Positions 1 to 9,397 are shown, counted from the first letter of the stretch. The stretch is 64,000 nucleotides of DNA from Acidovorax soli (GCF_900107605.1 NZ_FNQJ01000013.1:22953-86952), one strand, 5' to 3'. Made by a program: numbers and translations. The notes: generated from the sequence alone by a model not told the origin.

Positions 1-308
1 GTCTGCAGGCCACGCCCGCCGCTGTCGCGGTCGGCAAAGCGCTTGCGCATGGCGTTAAGCAGCCGGTTGTAGTCGCCGACGGGCTGCCCTTCGATCAGGG
101 CGCGGGCATCTTCCAGGGTTTGCCGGATCTTTTCGCCACCGGGCACCTCCCCCACGCCGGTGTGGCCACTGGAGTCCGTCAGGATCACCAGGTTGCGCGT
201 GAAGAAGGGGCCATGGGCGCCGCTGAGGTTGAGCAGCATGCTGTCGCGGCCCGCGACAGGGACCACCTGCATGCGGGTCACGATGGGGGTTGGATGGGGT
301 GTGGGCAT
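1..308 (-). CDS. gudD: D-glucarate dehydratase, N-terminal part (cut by window edge)
   Basis: The 102 visible residues match the N-terminal capping domain of D-glucarate dehydratase, an enolase-superfamily enzyme that dehydrates D-glucarate to 5-dehydro-4-deoxy-D-glucarate. Seen: [20 protein letters not shown] near the start, [21 protein letters not shown] and [13 protein letters not shown] at the window edge. The barrel with the catalytic Lys/His residues lies outside the window, so integrity cannot be judged. It is read in the same direction as the GntR regulator, 98 bp downstream of it, and has a motif in its leader (345-352) that recurs between the regulator and kdgD. The Met codon at 308 is the first that gives the conserved N-terminus. 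Confidence 0.9.
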   Translation of the reverse strand, partial: MPTPHPTPIVTRMQVVPVAGRDSMLLNLSGAHGPFFTRNLVILTDSSGHTGVGEVPGGEKIRQTLEDARALIEGQPVGDYNRLLNAMRKRFADRDSGGRGLQ

Positions 309-344
309 GGGATAAAACAAAACAGAGCCAAAAGTCAACAGACA

Positions 345-352
345 TCGTACAA
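345..352. promoter_or_regulatory. Candidate operator half-site before gudD
   Basis: TCGTACAA lies 37 bp upstream of the gudD start. The same 8-mer, in the same orientation relative to the transcribed gene, is part of the TTGTACGACAA inverted repeat at 1189-1199 between gntR and kdgD. The role as a binding site for the GntR regulator is inferred from this recurrence only. Confidence 0.4.
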
Positions 353-370
353 CTAGATTGCAAATAAACC

Positions 371-388
371 CCAAGGGAAAACCCTTGG
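371..388 (-). terminator. Hairpin after gntR, possible weak terminator
   Basis: CCAAGGG and CCCTTGG form a perfect 7-bp stem around a 4-base loop, 19 bp beyond the gntR stop codon. Read on the minus strand the stem is followed by GGTTTATTTG, an imperfect U-rich tract. It could partly separate gntR from gudD. Confidence 0.45.
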
Positions 389-406
389 AATTCCTTCAAA
401 ACCCGT

Positions 407-1135
407 TTAGAGGCTCCCGGCCTCGCTGCGCCGGTGCCGATCCCGGCTGTTGGAAAGATGGGTGCGCATCGCTGCGCGTGCTGCCTCAAAATCCTGCGCT
501 GCAATCGCGTTGTAAATGCTCTCGTGCTCCTGGTTGACGCCGCGCAGATAAGCCACGCGCTCAGGCGGCGCCATGGCGGGCGCTTCCAGTCGGGTGCGCG
601 GTATCACACCCAACCCGAGGGACTTCATCAGGTCCAGAAAATGGTGGTTCTGGGTGGCGCGGGCGATTTCCTGGTGGAACCGCAGGTCGGCGCTGGCCGC
701 ATCGCGGCCCTCTTCCATGGCCGCCGTGAAAGCCGAGAGCGCACCGCGCATCTCGCGCAGGTTGTCGTCGCTGCGCCGTATGGCGGCCAGGGCCGCGGCT
801 TCGGTCTCGACGCTGATGCGAAATTCCAGCAGGGCAATGACGTCGCGCAAGGTTCCCAGCTGATCGGGGCTGACACGAAATGACGGCCCGCTGTCCTGGG
901 CCAGCACGAAAGTGCCAATGCCGTGGCGGGTTTCGACCAGCCCGGCCGCCTGCAGGCGCGAGATGGCCTCGCGCACCACGGTGCGGCTCACACCGAAGGC
1001 TTCCATGAAGGAAGCCTCGGTAGGGAGCTTGCTGCCTGCAGGCAGCAGCCCGCCCCGAATGTCCTGGGTGAGCTTTTCCACCACTTCGATGGCGAGACTG
1101 CGCGGCTTGCGGCGGGGCAGGAGGGGAAGATTCAT
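407..1135 (-). CDS. GntR/FadR-type regulator of the glucarate locus
   Basis: 242 residues. The N-terminal winged helix-turn-helix (about residues 12-78) contains LPTEASFMEAFGVSRTVVRE and ends GIGTFV, the typical GntR wing. Residues about 95-225 form an all-helical FCD domain with the metal/ligand motif DLRFHQEIA and a late EHESIYNAI helix. Such proteins usually repress sugar-acid catabolic genes and release DNA on binding a small carboxylate. It is divergent from kdgD and upstream of gudD in the same direction, which makes it the likely local regulator. The start at 1135 gives the usual GntR N-terminus; the open frame continues upstream but without homology. The effector is not known from sequence. 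Confidence 0.88.
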   Translation of the reverse strand: MNLPLLPRRKPRSLAIEVVEKLTQDIRGGLLPAGSKLPTEASFMEAFGVSRTVVREAISRLQAAGLVETRHGIGTFVLAQDSGPSFRVSPDQLGTLRDVIALLEFRISVETEAAALAAIRRSDDNLREMRGALSAFTAAMEEGRDAASADLRFHQEIARATQNHHFLDLMKSLGLGVIPRTRLEAPAMAPPERVAYLRGVNQEHESIYNAIAAQDFEAARAAMRTHLSNSRDRHRRSEAGSL

Positions 1136-1188
1136 AGGGTATTCCCTAGCTTCACGGATGCCGTGATCACGTAATAATTCAATCCAAC

Positions 1189-1215
1189 TTGTACGACAAC
1201 TGATAACGTATATCA
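1189..1215. promoter_or_regulatory. Two inverted repeats in the gntR-kdgD divergent region
   Basis: TTGT-ACG-ACAA (1189-1199) is followed after one base by TGATA-ACGTA-TATCA (1201-1215). Both are symmetric and lie in the 192-bp divergent intergenic region. Part of the first recurs upstream of gudD (345-352). FadR-type regulators bind short palindromes of this kind, so these are candidate operators. Confidence 0.5.
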
Positions 1216-1327
1216 ATGTCAGGTTTGACTGTAACACGCAGGCCCATCGAAATGGCACTCCTGCAACAGACCGCCCGCCCAAGCCGCTTTCCCCCGTTAT
1301 TGAGCCCCTTCCACAGGAACCGCCCCG

Positions 1328-2239
1328 ATGAATCCCCAAGACCTCAAGCAAATCATGTCCAGCGGCCTGCTGTCGTTCCCGCTGACGGACTTCGACGCCA
1401 ACGGCGACTTCAACCCCAAGGGCTATGCCGCACGGCTTGAATGGCTGGCACCCTATGGCGCATCCGCCCTTTTTGCCGCGGGCGGCACGGGCGAATTCTT
1501 TTCCCTGACAGGCAGCGAATATGCAGAAATCATCAAGACCGCGGTACAGACCTGCCGTGGCAAGGTGCCCATCATTGCAGGCGCGGGCGGCCCCACGCGC
1601 TTTGCGATTGCGTGCGCGCAGGAAGCCGAGCGCCAGGGCGCGCATGGCATCCTGCTGCTGCCCCACTACCTGACCGAAGCCAGCCAGGAAGGCCTGATCA
1701 ACCATGTCGAGCAGGTCTGCAAGAGCGTGAAGTTCGGCGTGATTGTCTACAACCGCAGCGTCAGCAAGCTGACCCCCGAGTCCCTGGCCATTCTGGCCGA
1801 CCGCTGCCCCAATCTGGTCGGTTTCAAGGATGGCGTGGGCAACATCGAACTGATGAGCTCCATCTTCATGAAGATGGGCAACCGCTTCTCGTACCTGGGC
1901 GGATTGCCGACGGCGGAGGTGTATGCCGCTGCCTACAAGGCGCTGGGCACGCCGGTGTACTCGTCGGCGGTCTTCAACTTCATCCCCCGCACCGCCATGC
2001 AGTTCTACGAAGCAGTGCGCACCGACGACATGGCCACCCAGCACCACCTGCTGCGCGAATTCTTCCATCCGCTGCTCAATATCCGCAACCGCAAGCAGGG
2101 CTACGCCGTCTCGATGATCAAGGCAGGCGCCCGCATCGTCGGCCACGATGCCGGGCCGGTGCGCGCGCCGCTGTCGGAACTGACGCCATCCGAGTGTGAA
2201 GAACTCGCGGCACTCATCGCCAAGCTGGGCTCCCAGTAA
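1328..2239 (+). CDS. kdgD: 5-dehydro-4-deoxyglucarate dehydratase
   Basis: 303 residues, full length for the family. It is a DapA/NAL-superfamily TIM barrel that decarboxylates and dehydrates 5-dehydro-4-deoxy-D-glucarate to 2,5-dioxopentanoate (2-oxoglutarate semialdehyde). Seen: [10 protein letters not shown] at 52-61 (substrate carboxylate loop), YNR at 141-143 (catalytic Tyr) and [10 protein letters not shown] with the Schiff-base lysine K167. It is the first gene of the rightward cluster, with a Bug protein 30 bp downstream. It is the shared step for glucarate (GudD) and galactarate (GarD). Confidence 0.94.
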   Translation: MNPQDLKQIMSSGLLSFPLTDFDANGDFNPKGYAARLEWLAPYGASALFAAGGTGEFFSLTGSEYAEIIKTAVQTCRGKVPIIAGAGGPTRFAIACAQEAERQGAHGILLLPHYLTEASQEGLINHVEQVCKSVKFGVIVYNRSVSKLTPESLAILADRCPNLVGFKDGVGNIELMSSIFMKMGNRFSYLGGLPTAEVYAAAYKALGTPVYSSAVFNFIPRTAMQFYEAVRTDDMATQHHLLREFFHPLLNIRNRKQGYAVSMIKAGARIVGHDAGPVRAPLSELTPSECEELAALIAKLGSQ

Positions 2240-2269
2240 AGCACCCTTTCCATCCAGAGGAGACACACG

Positions 2270-3226
2270 ATGATCAGGAAAACTCTTTGCACATTCGCAT
2301 TGGGCGCGCTCGCATCCACGAGCGCCCTCGCATGGCCGACCAAGCCGATCACGCTGCTGGTGCCCTTCCCGCCGGGAGGCTCCACCGACATGATCGCCCG
2401 CACCCTGTCGAGCAAGCTGCCCGATAAACTGGGCGGCACGGTGATCGTCGAGAACAAGCCCGGGGCCACCGGAACCATCGGCGCAGCGCAGGTGGCACGC
2501 AGCCCGGCCGACGGCCACACCTTGCTGGTGGCATCGCTCGGCCCCTTCGTGATTGCACCGCACCTGATCAAGGTGCCCTATGACGCACTGAAGGACCTGG
2601 ACCCCATCACCGTGGCGGTGCAGGCCCCGAATGTGCTGGTGGTGCCGGCAGCATCCAGGCACAACACGCTGAGCGATGTGATTGCCTTCATCAAGACCAA
2701 TCCGGGCAAGATGACCTTTGCGTCCTCGGGCAATGGCAGCAGCGACCACCTGACGGCCGAACTGTTCTGGCAGCAGACCGGCACCAGCGGCATCCATGTG
2801 CCCTACCGCGGCGGCGGTCCCGTGATGACCGATCTGCTGGGCAACCAGGTGGATGCTTCGTTCATGAACATCAATACCGCCATGCCGCAAATCCAGGCGG
2901 GCAAGCTCAAGGCACTGGCCATCACCAGCGCCAAGCGGTCCACCTTGCTGCCCAACGTGCCCACGCTGGAAGAAAGCGGCATCAAGGACGCGAACGTGTA
3001 TTCATGGCAGGCCATCGCCGGCCCCAAAGGCCTGCCTGCCGACATCAAGACAAAGCTCAACACCGCCATCGCCTCGATCCTGAACGAGCCGCAAACCAAG
3101 GCCAGGCTGCTGGAACTGGGCTTCGAGATGGTGCTGAACACGCCCGAGCAGTTCGCCAGCTTCCAGGCGGCGGAATACGCCCGCTGGGCAAAGCTCATCG
3201 TGGCCCGCAAGATCACTGCGGACTGA
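2270..3226 (+). CDS. Bug/TctC periplasmic binding protein 1
   Basis: 318 residues. A Sec signal peptide ends near TSALA (residue 21). The mature protein has the Bug-family hallmark VPFPPGGSTD (31-40), which forms the carboxylate-binding loop, and the second loop PYRGGGPVMTDLLGNQVDA. Bug proteins bind organic acids in the periplasm, classically for TctAB tripartite transporters. No tctA or tctB lies in this window. The position between kdgD and the semialdehyde dehydrogenase suggests an aldarate ligand, but that is inference. Confidence 0.9.
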   Translation: MIRKTLCTFALGALASTSALAWPTKPITLLVPFPPGGSTDMIARTLSSKLPDKLGGTVIVENKPGATGTIGAAQVARSPADGHTLLVASLGPFVIAPHLIKVPYDALKDLDPITVAVQAPNVLVVPAASRHNTLSDVIAFIKTNPGKMTFASSGNGSSDHLTAELFWQQTGTSGIHVPYRGGGPVMTDLLGNQVDASFMNINTAMPQIQAGKLKALAITSAKRSTLLPNVPTLEESGIKDANVYSWQAIAGPKGLPADIKTKLNTAIASILNEPQTKARLLELGFEMVLNTPEQFASFQAAEYARWAKLIVARKITAD

Positions 3227-3333
3227 CGACCTCGACCGCCCGGATCGCGGTACCCATCGCCTGGGTGCCAGCGGTTCGGCGGTCCGCCAGCGGCTTGTCC
3301 GCACAGAATTTTCACCCTCACTCATTCGACCCC

Positions 3334-4764
3334 ATGACCTTCCAGGACACCTCCGCCAGCCAGCTGGACGCCATCGTCAGCGCTGCCAGCCATGCGTTCG
3401 CCACGTTCGGCGCCTCGCCGGCAGCCACCCGCGCCGCCTTGCTGCGCGGCCTGGCCGACGCACTGGAATCCCAGCGCGAAACGCTGGTGGCACTGGCCGA
3501 CCAGGAGACCCACCTCGGCACGGCCCGGCTCAATGGCGAGCTCGATCGCACGGCATTCCAGCTGCGCGGCTTCGCTACCCAGGTCGAACAAGGGGCGGCA
3601 TTTGCCTTTACCGATGATCCGGCCGTGGCGGGTGCGCCGCCGGTGGGTCACCCGCACCTGATGCGCGTGCGCGTGCCGCTGGGTCCGGTGGCCATGTTCA
3701 GCGCGAGCAACTTCCCCTTTGCCTTTTCGGTGCTGGGCGGTGATACCGCTGCGGCACTGGCGGCCGGTTGCCCGGTCGTGGTCAAGGCACACCGCGGGCA
3801 TCGCGCCCTGTCGCATGCCGTGGCCGACCTGGCGCGCGGCGTGGTCGCGGCGCAGGGCCTGCCATCCGGTGTGCTGGACATGGTGGACGGCCGCGGCGCG
3901 GAAATCGGCGTAGCGCTCGTGCAGCATCCGCTGATCGCGGCCGCCGCCTTCACCGGCTCGGTGCGCGGTGGCCTGGCGCTGGAGAAAGCGGCGCAGTCGC
4001 GTCCGCGGCCCATTCCGTTCTTCGGCGAGCTGGGCTCGGTCAACCCGCTCATTGCCCTGCCGTCGGCCCTGGCCGCCAAGGGTACCGAACTGGCCCAGGG
4101 CCTGGCCGGTTCCATCACCATGGGCTGCGGCCAGTTTTGCACCAGCCCCGGCGTCATCGTCGTGCCGCAGGGCGCGCAAGCTGACGCCTTCGTCGCGCAG
4201 CTGGCCGCTGCACTGAAAACCAGCACCCCGCACCACATGCTCACGGCGCAGATGCGCGCGGGTTTCGACGCCGGCCGCGCCGCCTGGGCCGCGCAGCCCG
4301 GTCTGGCCATCGTGCTGGGCGAGACGGCCGCCGAAGGCCTGCCGCCGCGCCCCTTCCTGGCGCAGATCGACGCCGCCGGTTTCCTCGCCAACCCGGCCTT
4401 GCATGAGGAAGTGTTTGGCCCTGCCGCCCTGGTCGTGCGCGTGGCCGGCACGGCGCAGGTGATCCAGGTGCTGCAGGCCATTGGCGGCTCGCTCACGGTG
4501 ACGGTCTGGGGTGCCGACGAACCCTCCGACGAAGTGCTTGCACTGGTACGTGCCGCCTCGCAGGTGGCCGGGCGGGTTCTGTTCTCGGGCTACCCCACGG
4601 GCGTGGCCGTCTCGGCCGGCCAGCAGCATGGCGGCCCCTTCCCCTCCTCCACCCAGCCGGGCAGCACATCGGTGGGCTGGGCCGCGATGGACCGCTTTTT
4701 GCGCCCGGTGGCGCTGCAGGATGCGCCGGACTGGCTGGCCGCGCGGCAGGGCCAGCCCTGCTGA
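3334..4764 (+). CDS. 2,5-dioxovalerate (2-oxoglutarate semialdehyde) dehydrogenase
   Basis: 476 residues of the aldehyde dehydrogenase superfamily, resembling KgsaDH enzymes of sugar-acid pathways that oxidise 2,5-dioxopentanoate to 2-oxoglutarate with NAD(P). Seen: SNFPFAFS at 125-132 (cofactor/oxyanion Asn), FTGS at 207-210, GELGSVNP with the general base E232, and GQFCTSPG with the nucleophile C269. The start at 3334 follows a 107-bp gap after the Bug gene. The frame is open further upstream but no homology is lost by this start. A strong terminator follows the stop codon (4774-4806). Confidence 0.92.
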   Translation: MTFQDTSASQLDAIVSAASHAFATFGASPAATRAALLRGLADALESQRETLVALADQETHLGTARLNGELDRTAFQLRGFATQVEQGAAFAFTDDPAVAGAPPVGHPHLMRVRVPLGPVAMFSASNFPFAFSVLGGDTAAALAAGCPVVVKAHRGHRALSHAVADLARGVVAAQGLPSGVLDMVDGRGAEIGVALVQHPLIAAAAFTGSVRGGLALEKAAQSRPRPIPFFGELGSVNPLIALPSALAAKGTELAQGLAGSITMGCGQFCTSPGVIVVPQGAQADAFVAQLAAALKTSTPHHMLTAQMRAGFDAGRAAWAAQPGLAIVLGETAAEGLPPRPFLAQIDAAGFLANPALHEEVFGPAALVVRVAGTAQVIQVLQAIGGSLTVTVWGADEPSDEVLALVRAASQVAGRVLFSGYPTGVAVSAGQQHGGPFPSSTQPGSTSVGWAAMDRFLRPVALQDAPDWLAARQGQPC

Positions 4765-4773
4765 CCTGGCGCC

Positions 4774-4806
4774 ACGGCGCGGCCTGGGAGCGCGCCGTCC
4801 TTTTTT
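4774..4806 (+). terminator. Rho-independent terminator after the semialdehyde dehydrogenase
   Basis: ACGGCGCG (4774-4781) pairs perfectly with CGCGCCGT (4791-4798) across a 9-base loop, followed by CC and six T. It begins 9 bp after the stop codon and only 23 bp separate its T-run from the next start codon. Confidence 0.8.
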
Positions 4807-4828
4807 CGAGACCCCTCAGGAGACAACA

Positions 4829-5800
4829 ATGTTCAACAAGCACCCGCTGCGCACCCTGTGCGTCCTTGCGCTGGCCGCCACGGCCACATTCACCCAGGCC
4901 CAGACCTGGCCAGCCAAGCCCCTCAAGATCGTGGTGCCGTTTCCCGCCGGCGGCACCTCGGACGTGCTGGCCCGCCTGATCGGGCTGAAGCTGTCGGAAT
5001 CCCTGGGGCAGCCCGTGGTGGTGGACAACAAGCCCGGATCGAGCGGCAACCTGGGCGCCGACGCGGTGGCCAAGTCGGCACCCGATGGCTACACCCTGCT
5101 GCTGACGGACGTAGGCAACCTCTCCATCGCCCCGTCGCTGTACAAGCTGCCGTTCAATCTCGAAACCGACTTCGCGCCGGTGACCATGGTCGCCTACTCC
5201 CCCCACCTGCTGGTGACCAGCAGCCAGGTGCCCGCCAACACCACCAAGGAGCTCATCGAATGGGCCAAGTCCCAGAAGGGCAAGGTGAACTTTGCCGCGG
5301 CGGCGGGCATGGGCTCGGCCACGCACCTGGCCGGCGTGGTGTTTGCGCAGCGTGCCGGCCTGGACTGGGGCTATGTGCCCTACAAGGGCGGCGCCCAGGC
5401 CATGACCGACCTGATCGGCGGACAGGTGGACGTGACCTTCAACGGCATGGTGGCCACCTATCCGCATGTGAAGTCCGGCAAGATCAAGCTGATCGCCGTA
5501 TCGAGCGCCAAGCGCAACACGGTACTGGGCGAAGTGCCCACCGTCGGTGAAACGCTGCCGGGCTTCCTCACGGGCAGCTGGCAAGGCCTTCTGGCGCCCG
5601 CCGGAACGCCGCAGCCCGTGGTGGACAGGCTCCATCAAGAGGTCCAGCGCATCCTGGCCATTCCCGAGGTCCGGGGCCGTCTGCAAGTGCTGGGCGCCGA
5701 TCCCTACGACATGCCGCCTTCCCGGTTCAAGACCTGGCTGGGGTCCGAGGTCAAATCCATGGCCAAGGTGGTCAAGGACGGCAAGGTGACGCTGGAGTGA
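4829..5800 (+). CDS. Bug/TctC periplasmic binding protein 2
   Basis: 323 residues. A signal peptide ends at FTQAQ (residue 25). The Bug loop is PFPAGGTSD (37-45) and the second loop is PYKGGAQAMTDLIGGQVD. The start is set by CAGGAGA (4817-4823) before ATG 4829. It lies directly behind a terminator, so expression may need read-through or its own promoter. It is clearly a paralogue of, not a duplicate of, the neighbouring Bug proteins. The ligand is unknown, probably an organic acid. Confidence 0.9.
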   Translation: MFNKHPLRTLCVLALAATATFTQAQTWPAKPLKIVVPFPAGGTSDVLARLIGLKLSESLGQPVVVDNKPGSSGNLGADAVAKSAPDGYTLLLTDVGNLSIAPSLYKLPFNLETDFAPVTMVAYSPHLLVTSSQVPANTTKELIEWAKSQKGKVNFAAAAGMGSATHLAGVVFAQRAGLDWGYVPYKGGAQAMTDLIGGQVDVTFNGMVATYPHVKSGKIKLIAVSSAKRNTVLGEVPTVGETLPGFLTGSWQGLLAPAGTPQPVVDRLHQEVQRILAIPEVRGRLQVLGADPYDMPPSRFKTWLGSEVKSMAKVVKDGKVTLE

Positions 5801-5854
5801 GAGGCTCCGGGGGAGCCGGGATCCCATGATCCATCTAAAAAAAGGAGACAAACC

Positions 5855-6835
5855 ATGAAAAAACGCTGTGTAGCACTGGGCGCCATCCTCCTGCTGGGGG
5901 GTGCGCTGGCGCCGGCGCCGGCCCTGGCCCAGGTACCGTACCCCACCAAGCCGGTGACCCTGGTCGTGCCGTTCCCGCCCGGCGGCGGCACCGACACCGG
6001 CGCGCGCCTGTTGGCGCAGAAGCTGTCTGTCAAATGGGGCCAGCAGGTCATCGTGGACAACAAGGGCGGCGCCGCCGGCCAGATCGGCGCCGAGGCCGTG
6101 GCCAAGGCCCGCCCAGACGGCTACACCCTGCTGATGGGCAACATCGGCACCCAGGCGATCAACCCGGTGCTCTACCGGAAGCTGCCCTACGACCCGGACA
6201 AGGCCTTCGCGCCCATCTCGCTGGTGGCCGAACTGCCGCTGGCGATGATGGTCAACCCGTCGGTGCCGGCACAGACGGCCAAGGCCTTCATCGAGCTGGC
6301 GCGCAGCCAGCCCGGCAAGCTCAGCTACAGCAGTTCGGGCGCTGGCGGCGGTCCACACCTGGCGGCCGAGATGTTCAAGCAGGCCACCGGCACCTACCTG
6401 CTGCACGTACCCTACCGTGGTGGCGGGCCAGCCATCGCCGACCTGCTGGCCGGCCATGTGCAGCTGTCCTTCATGACCGTGATGGAGGCCAGCGGCCAGA
6501 TCAAGGCCGGCAAGCTGCGCGCCCTGGCCGTGACCAGCGAGCGGCGCGTGGATGCTCTTTCCGACGTTCCGACGCTGGCGGAAAGTGCGGTGCCCGGTTT
6601 CAACTCGATTAGCTGGATTGGCGTGCTCGCGCCGGCCGGCACACCAGCGCCCCTGATCGACAAGATATCGACCGACGTGCGCGAGGTGCTCGCGCAGCCG
6701 GACGTGAAGACGCGCATCAGCGAACTCGGTGGCGTGCCCGCCGGCAGCACGCCGGCGCAGTTCACCAGCCTGATCGAAAACGATCGCCAACGCTACGCCC
6801 GCATCATCCGTGAACGTGGCATCACTACCGACTGA
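5855..6835 (+). CDS. Bug/TctC periplasmic binding protein 3
   Basis: 326 residues. Signal peptide KKRCVALGAILLLGGALAP followed by a cut near PALAQ (26). The Bug signature is VPFPPGGGTD (38-47) and the ligand loop is PYRGGGPAIADLLAGHVQ. An AAAGGAGA ribosome-binding site precedes the start. The gene is followed 13 bp later by the 2-hydroxyacid dehydrogenase, so the two are probably co-transcribed and may handle the same compound. Third Bug protein within 5 kb; no permease genes accompany it here. Confidence 0.9.
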   Translation: MKKRCVALGAILLLGGALAPAPALAQVPYPTKPVTLVVPFPPGGGTDTGARLLAQKLSVKWGQQVIVDNKGGAAGQIGAEAVAKARPDGYTLLMGNIGTQAINPVLYRKLPYDPDKAFAPISLVAELPLAMMVNPSVPAQTAKAFIELARSQPGKLSYSSSGAGGGPHLAAEMFKQATGTYLLHVPYRGGGPAIADLLAGHVQLSFMTVMEASGQIKAGKLRALAVTSERRVDALSDVPTLAESAVPGFNSISWIGVLAPAGTPAPLIDKISTDVREVLAQPDVKTRISELGGVPAGSTPAQFTSLIENDRQRYARIIRERGITTD

Positions 6836-6848
6836 CAGACCCTGCTCC

Positions 6849-7793
6849 ATGAAACACCGCATCCTCCAGGCCGGACGTCTGCTGCCAGCGCTCGAAGCGC
6901 AGCTGGCCGCCGACCATGACCTGCACCGCCTCGCCGACGAGGCCGATCCCGACGCCTTCCTGGCGCGCCACGGCGCCGAATTCACCGGCCTGGTGACCTC
7001 GGCCGGCGGCGCCGGCGCCCCGACCGCGCTGATCGCCGCGCTGCCGCAGCTGCGCGTGATCTCCAGCTTCGGCGTCGGCCTGGACAAGATCGATCTGGCG
7101 GCGGCGCGTGCGCGCGCCATCGCCGTCGGCTACACACCCGACGTGCTCAACGACTGCGTGGCCGACACCGCTTTCGCGCTGATGCTCGACGTGGCGCGCC
7201 GCACCGCCGAGGCGGACCGCTTCGTGCGCGCCGGACGCTGGGCCGCCGGCGCCACCTTCGGCCTGGGCCGCAAGGTCAGCGGAGCGCGCCTGGGCATCGT
7301 CGGCCTGGGGCGCATCGGCCAGACCATCGCGCGCCGCGCCAGCGGGTTCGACATGGACGTGCGCTACCACAGCCGCCGCGCGGTGGCCGGCGTGCCCTGG
7401 GCGCACGAGCCGGCACTGGTGGAACTGGCACGCTGGGCTGACTACCTGGTCGTCATCACCGCCGGTGGCCCCGAGACCCGGCACCTGATCGATGCGGCCG
7501 TGCTCGACGCGCTGGGGCCGCGCGGCTACCTCATCAACGTGGCGCGCGGCTCCGTAGTCGACGAGGCGGCGCTGGTGCGCGCCCTGGCCGAGCGGCGCAT
7601 CGCGGGTGCTGGCCTGGACGTGTTCGAGCACGAACCGCAGGTGCCGGCCGCGCTGCTGGCGCTGGACAACGTGGTGGTGCTGCCGCACATCGCCAGCGCC
7701 ACCGAAGAGACCCGCCAGGCGATGGCCCGGCGCGTGCTGGACAACCTGGCCCGCTTTTATGCCACGGGGCAACTTATCTCGGCAGCGGCCTGA
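6849..7793 (+). CDS. D-isomer-specific 2-hydroxyacid dehydrogenase
   Basis: 314 residues. Rossmann fingerprint GLGRIG at 152-157, catalytic Arg in VARGS (R233), Glu in FEHEP (E262) and the acid/base His in LPHIAS (H280). The family reduces glyoxylate, hydroxypyruvate or related 2-oxoacids with NAD(P)H. Closest in pattern to the GhrB/hydroxypyruvate reductase group. The KdgD route of aldarate breakdown has no step that needs such an enzyme, so its substrate in this cluster is uncertain. ATG 6849 is chosen because residues upstream of it lack homology; it lies 13 bp after the Bug gene. Confidence 0.85.
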   Translation: MKHRILQAGRLLPALEAQLAADHDLHRLADEADPDAFLARHGAEFTGLVTSAGGAGAPTALIAALPQLRVISSFGVGLDKIDLAAARARAIAVGYTPDVLNDCVADTAFALMLDVARRTAEADRFVRAGRWAAGATFGLGRKVSGARLGIVGLGRIGQTIARRASGFDMDVRYHSRRAVAGVPWAHEPALVELARWADYLVVITAGGPETRHLIDAAVLDALGPRGYLINVARGSVVDEAALVRALAERRIAGAGLDVFEHEPQVPAALLALDNVVVLPHIASATEETRQAMARRVLDNLARFYATGQLISAAA

Positions 7794-7819
7794 GCAAGGC
7801 ACCCTTTTCCCCCTACACC

Positions 7820-9397
7820 ATGAACACTCCAGACTCCCATCCGCCGGCACCCCAGCCGGTGCTGATCCGCATGCACGCGGCGGACAACGTGGCCATCGTC
7901 GCCACCGACGGCGGCCTGCCTGCCGGCACCGCCTTGCCCGAAGGCCTGGTACTGCGCGACAAGGTTCCCCAGGGCCACAAGGTCGCACTGCGTGATCTGG
8001 CCGCAGGCGAGGCAGTGGTCCGCTACAACGTGCCGGTCGGCTACGCCAGGCAGGCCATTCCGGCCGGCAGCTGGGTGCACGAGCGGCTGCTCGACATTCC
8101 CGAAGCCCGTGCGCTGCAAGGCCTGCCCATGGCCACCCGGCCGGCCCCGGCATGGGAGCCGCTCGCGAACCTCACCTTCGAGGGCTATGTGAATGCCGAT
8201 GGCTCGGTGGGCACGCGCAACCTGCTGGCCATCACCACCACGGTGCAGTGCGTAGCCGGCGTGGTGGGCGTGGCCACCCAGCGCATCCGGGACGAACTGC
8301 TACCCCTGTACCCCAACGTCGATGGCGTGGTGGCGCTGGAGCACACCTATGGCTGCGGCGTGGCCATCGACGCGCCCGGCGCCGAGATCCCGATCCGCAC
8401 GCTGCGCCACATCAGCCTGAACCCCAATTTCGGAGGCGAGGTGCTGGTGGTGAGCCTGGGCTGCGAAAAGCTGCAGCCCGAGCGCCTGCTGCCGCCGGGC
8501 AGCATCCCCATGCGCGACGGGCGCGAAGCCGGCCCCGATGTGGTCTGCCTGCAGCACGATGCGCATGTGGGCTTCATGTCGATGATCGACGACATCGTGG
8601 CCCGCGCCCGCCCCCACCTGGAACGCCTGAATGCCCGCAAGCGCCAGACCGTGCCCGCCAGCGCGCTGGTGGTGGGCGTGCAGTGCGGCGGCAGCGATGC
8701 GTTCTCGGGCGTCACGGCCAACCCGGCGGTGGGTCACATGGCAGACCTGCTGGTGCGCGCGGGCGCCACGGTGATGTTCTCCGAGAACACCGAGGTGCGC
8801 GATGCCGTCGAGCAGCTCACCGCCCGGGCGGCCTCGCCCCAGGTGGCCGAGGACATCGTGCGCGAACTGGCCTGGTACGACGCCTACCTCGACCGCGGCC
8901 GCGTGGACCGCATCGCCAACACCACGCCGGGCAACAAGGCCGGGGGCTTGTCCAACATCGCCGAGAAGGCCATGGGCTCGATCATCAAGAGCGGCACCGC
9001 GGCCATTGCCAGCGTGCTGGCGCCCGGCGACAAGCTGCGGCCGAACCAGAAGGGCCTGGTCTTCGCGGCCACACCCGCCAGTGACTTCATCTGCGGCACG
9101 CTGCAGCTGGCCGCGGGCATGAACCTGCATGTGTTCACCACGGGGCGCGGCACGCCGTATGGCCTGGCGGCCTGCCCGGTGGTGAAGGTGGCCACGCGCA
9201 CCGATCTGGCGCGCCGCTGGCACGACCTGATGGACCTGAACGCAGGGCGCATCGCCGACGGCGAAATCACCATCGAGGAAGCCGGCTGGGAGCTGCTGCA
9301 CCTGCTGCTCGACGTGGCCAGCGGCCGCCGCACCTGGGCCGAGCACTGGAAGCTGCAGAACGCGTTGGTGCTGTTCAACCCGGTCCCTGTCACCTGA
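7820..9397 (+). CDS. garD: Galactarate dehydratase
   Basis: 525 residues, normal length. GarD is an iron-dependent dehydratase that converts galactarate (meso-galactaric acid) to 5-dehydro-4-deoxy-D-glucarate. An N-terminal SAF-like domain (about 1-90) is followed by the catalytic UxaA-type region with [13 protein letters not shown] (about 121-133), TYGCG (near 175, metal site) and [10 protein letters not shown] (about 288-296). The product is the same as that of GudD, so the two dehydratases meet at KdgD. Last gene of the aldarate cluster; the next gene is convergent. Confidence 0.93.
   Translation: MNTPDSHPPAPQPVLIRMHAADNVAIVATDGGLPAGTALPEGLVLRDKVPQGHKVALRDLAAGEAVVRYNVPVGYARQAIPAGSWVHERLLDIPEARALQGLPMATRPAPAWEPLANLTFEGYVNADGSVGTRNLLAITTTVQCVAGVVGVATQRIRDELLPLYPNVDGVVALEHTYGCGVAIDAPGAEIPIRTLRHISLNPNFGGEVLVVSLGCEKLQPERLLPPGSIPMRDGREAGPDVVCLQHDAHVGFMSMIDDIVARARPHLERLNARKRQTVPASALVVGVQCGGSDAFSGVTANPAVGHMADLLVRAGATVMFSENTEVRDAVEQLTARAASPQVAEDIVRELAWYDAYLDRGRVDRIANTTPGNKAGGLSNIAEKAMGSIIKSGTAAIASVLAPGDKLRPNQKGLVFAATPASDFICGTLQLAAGMNLHVFTTGRGTPYGLAACPVVKVATRTDLARRWHDLMDLNAGRIADGEITIEEAGWELLHLLLDVASGRRTWAEHWKLQNALVLFNPVPVT

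Noticed and set aside
1136..2890. Long upstream extension of the gntR frame
   Set aside because: The extension is antisense to kdgD and the first Bug gene, and the GntR domain begins cleanly at 1135.
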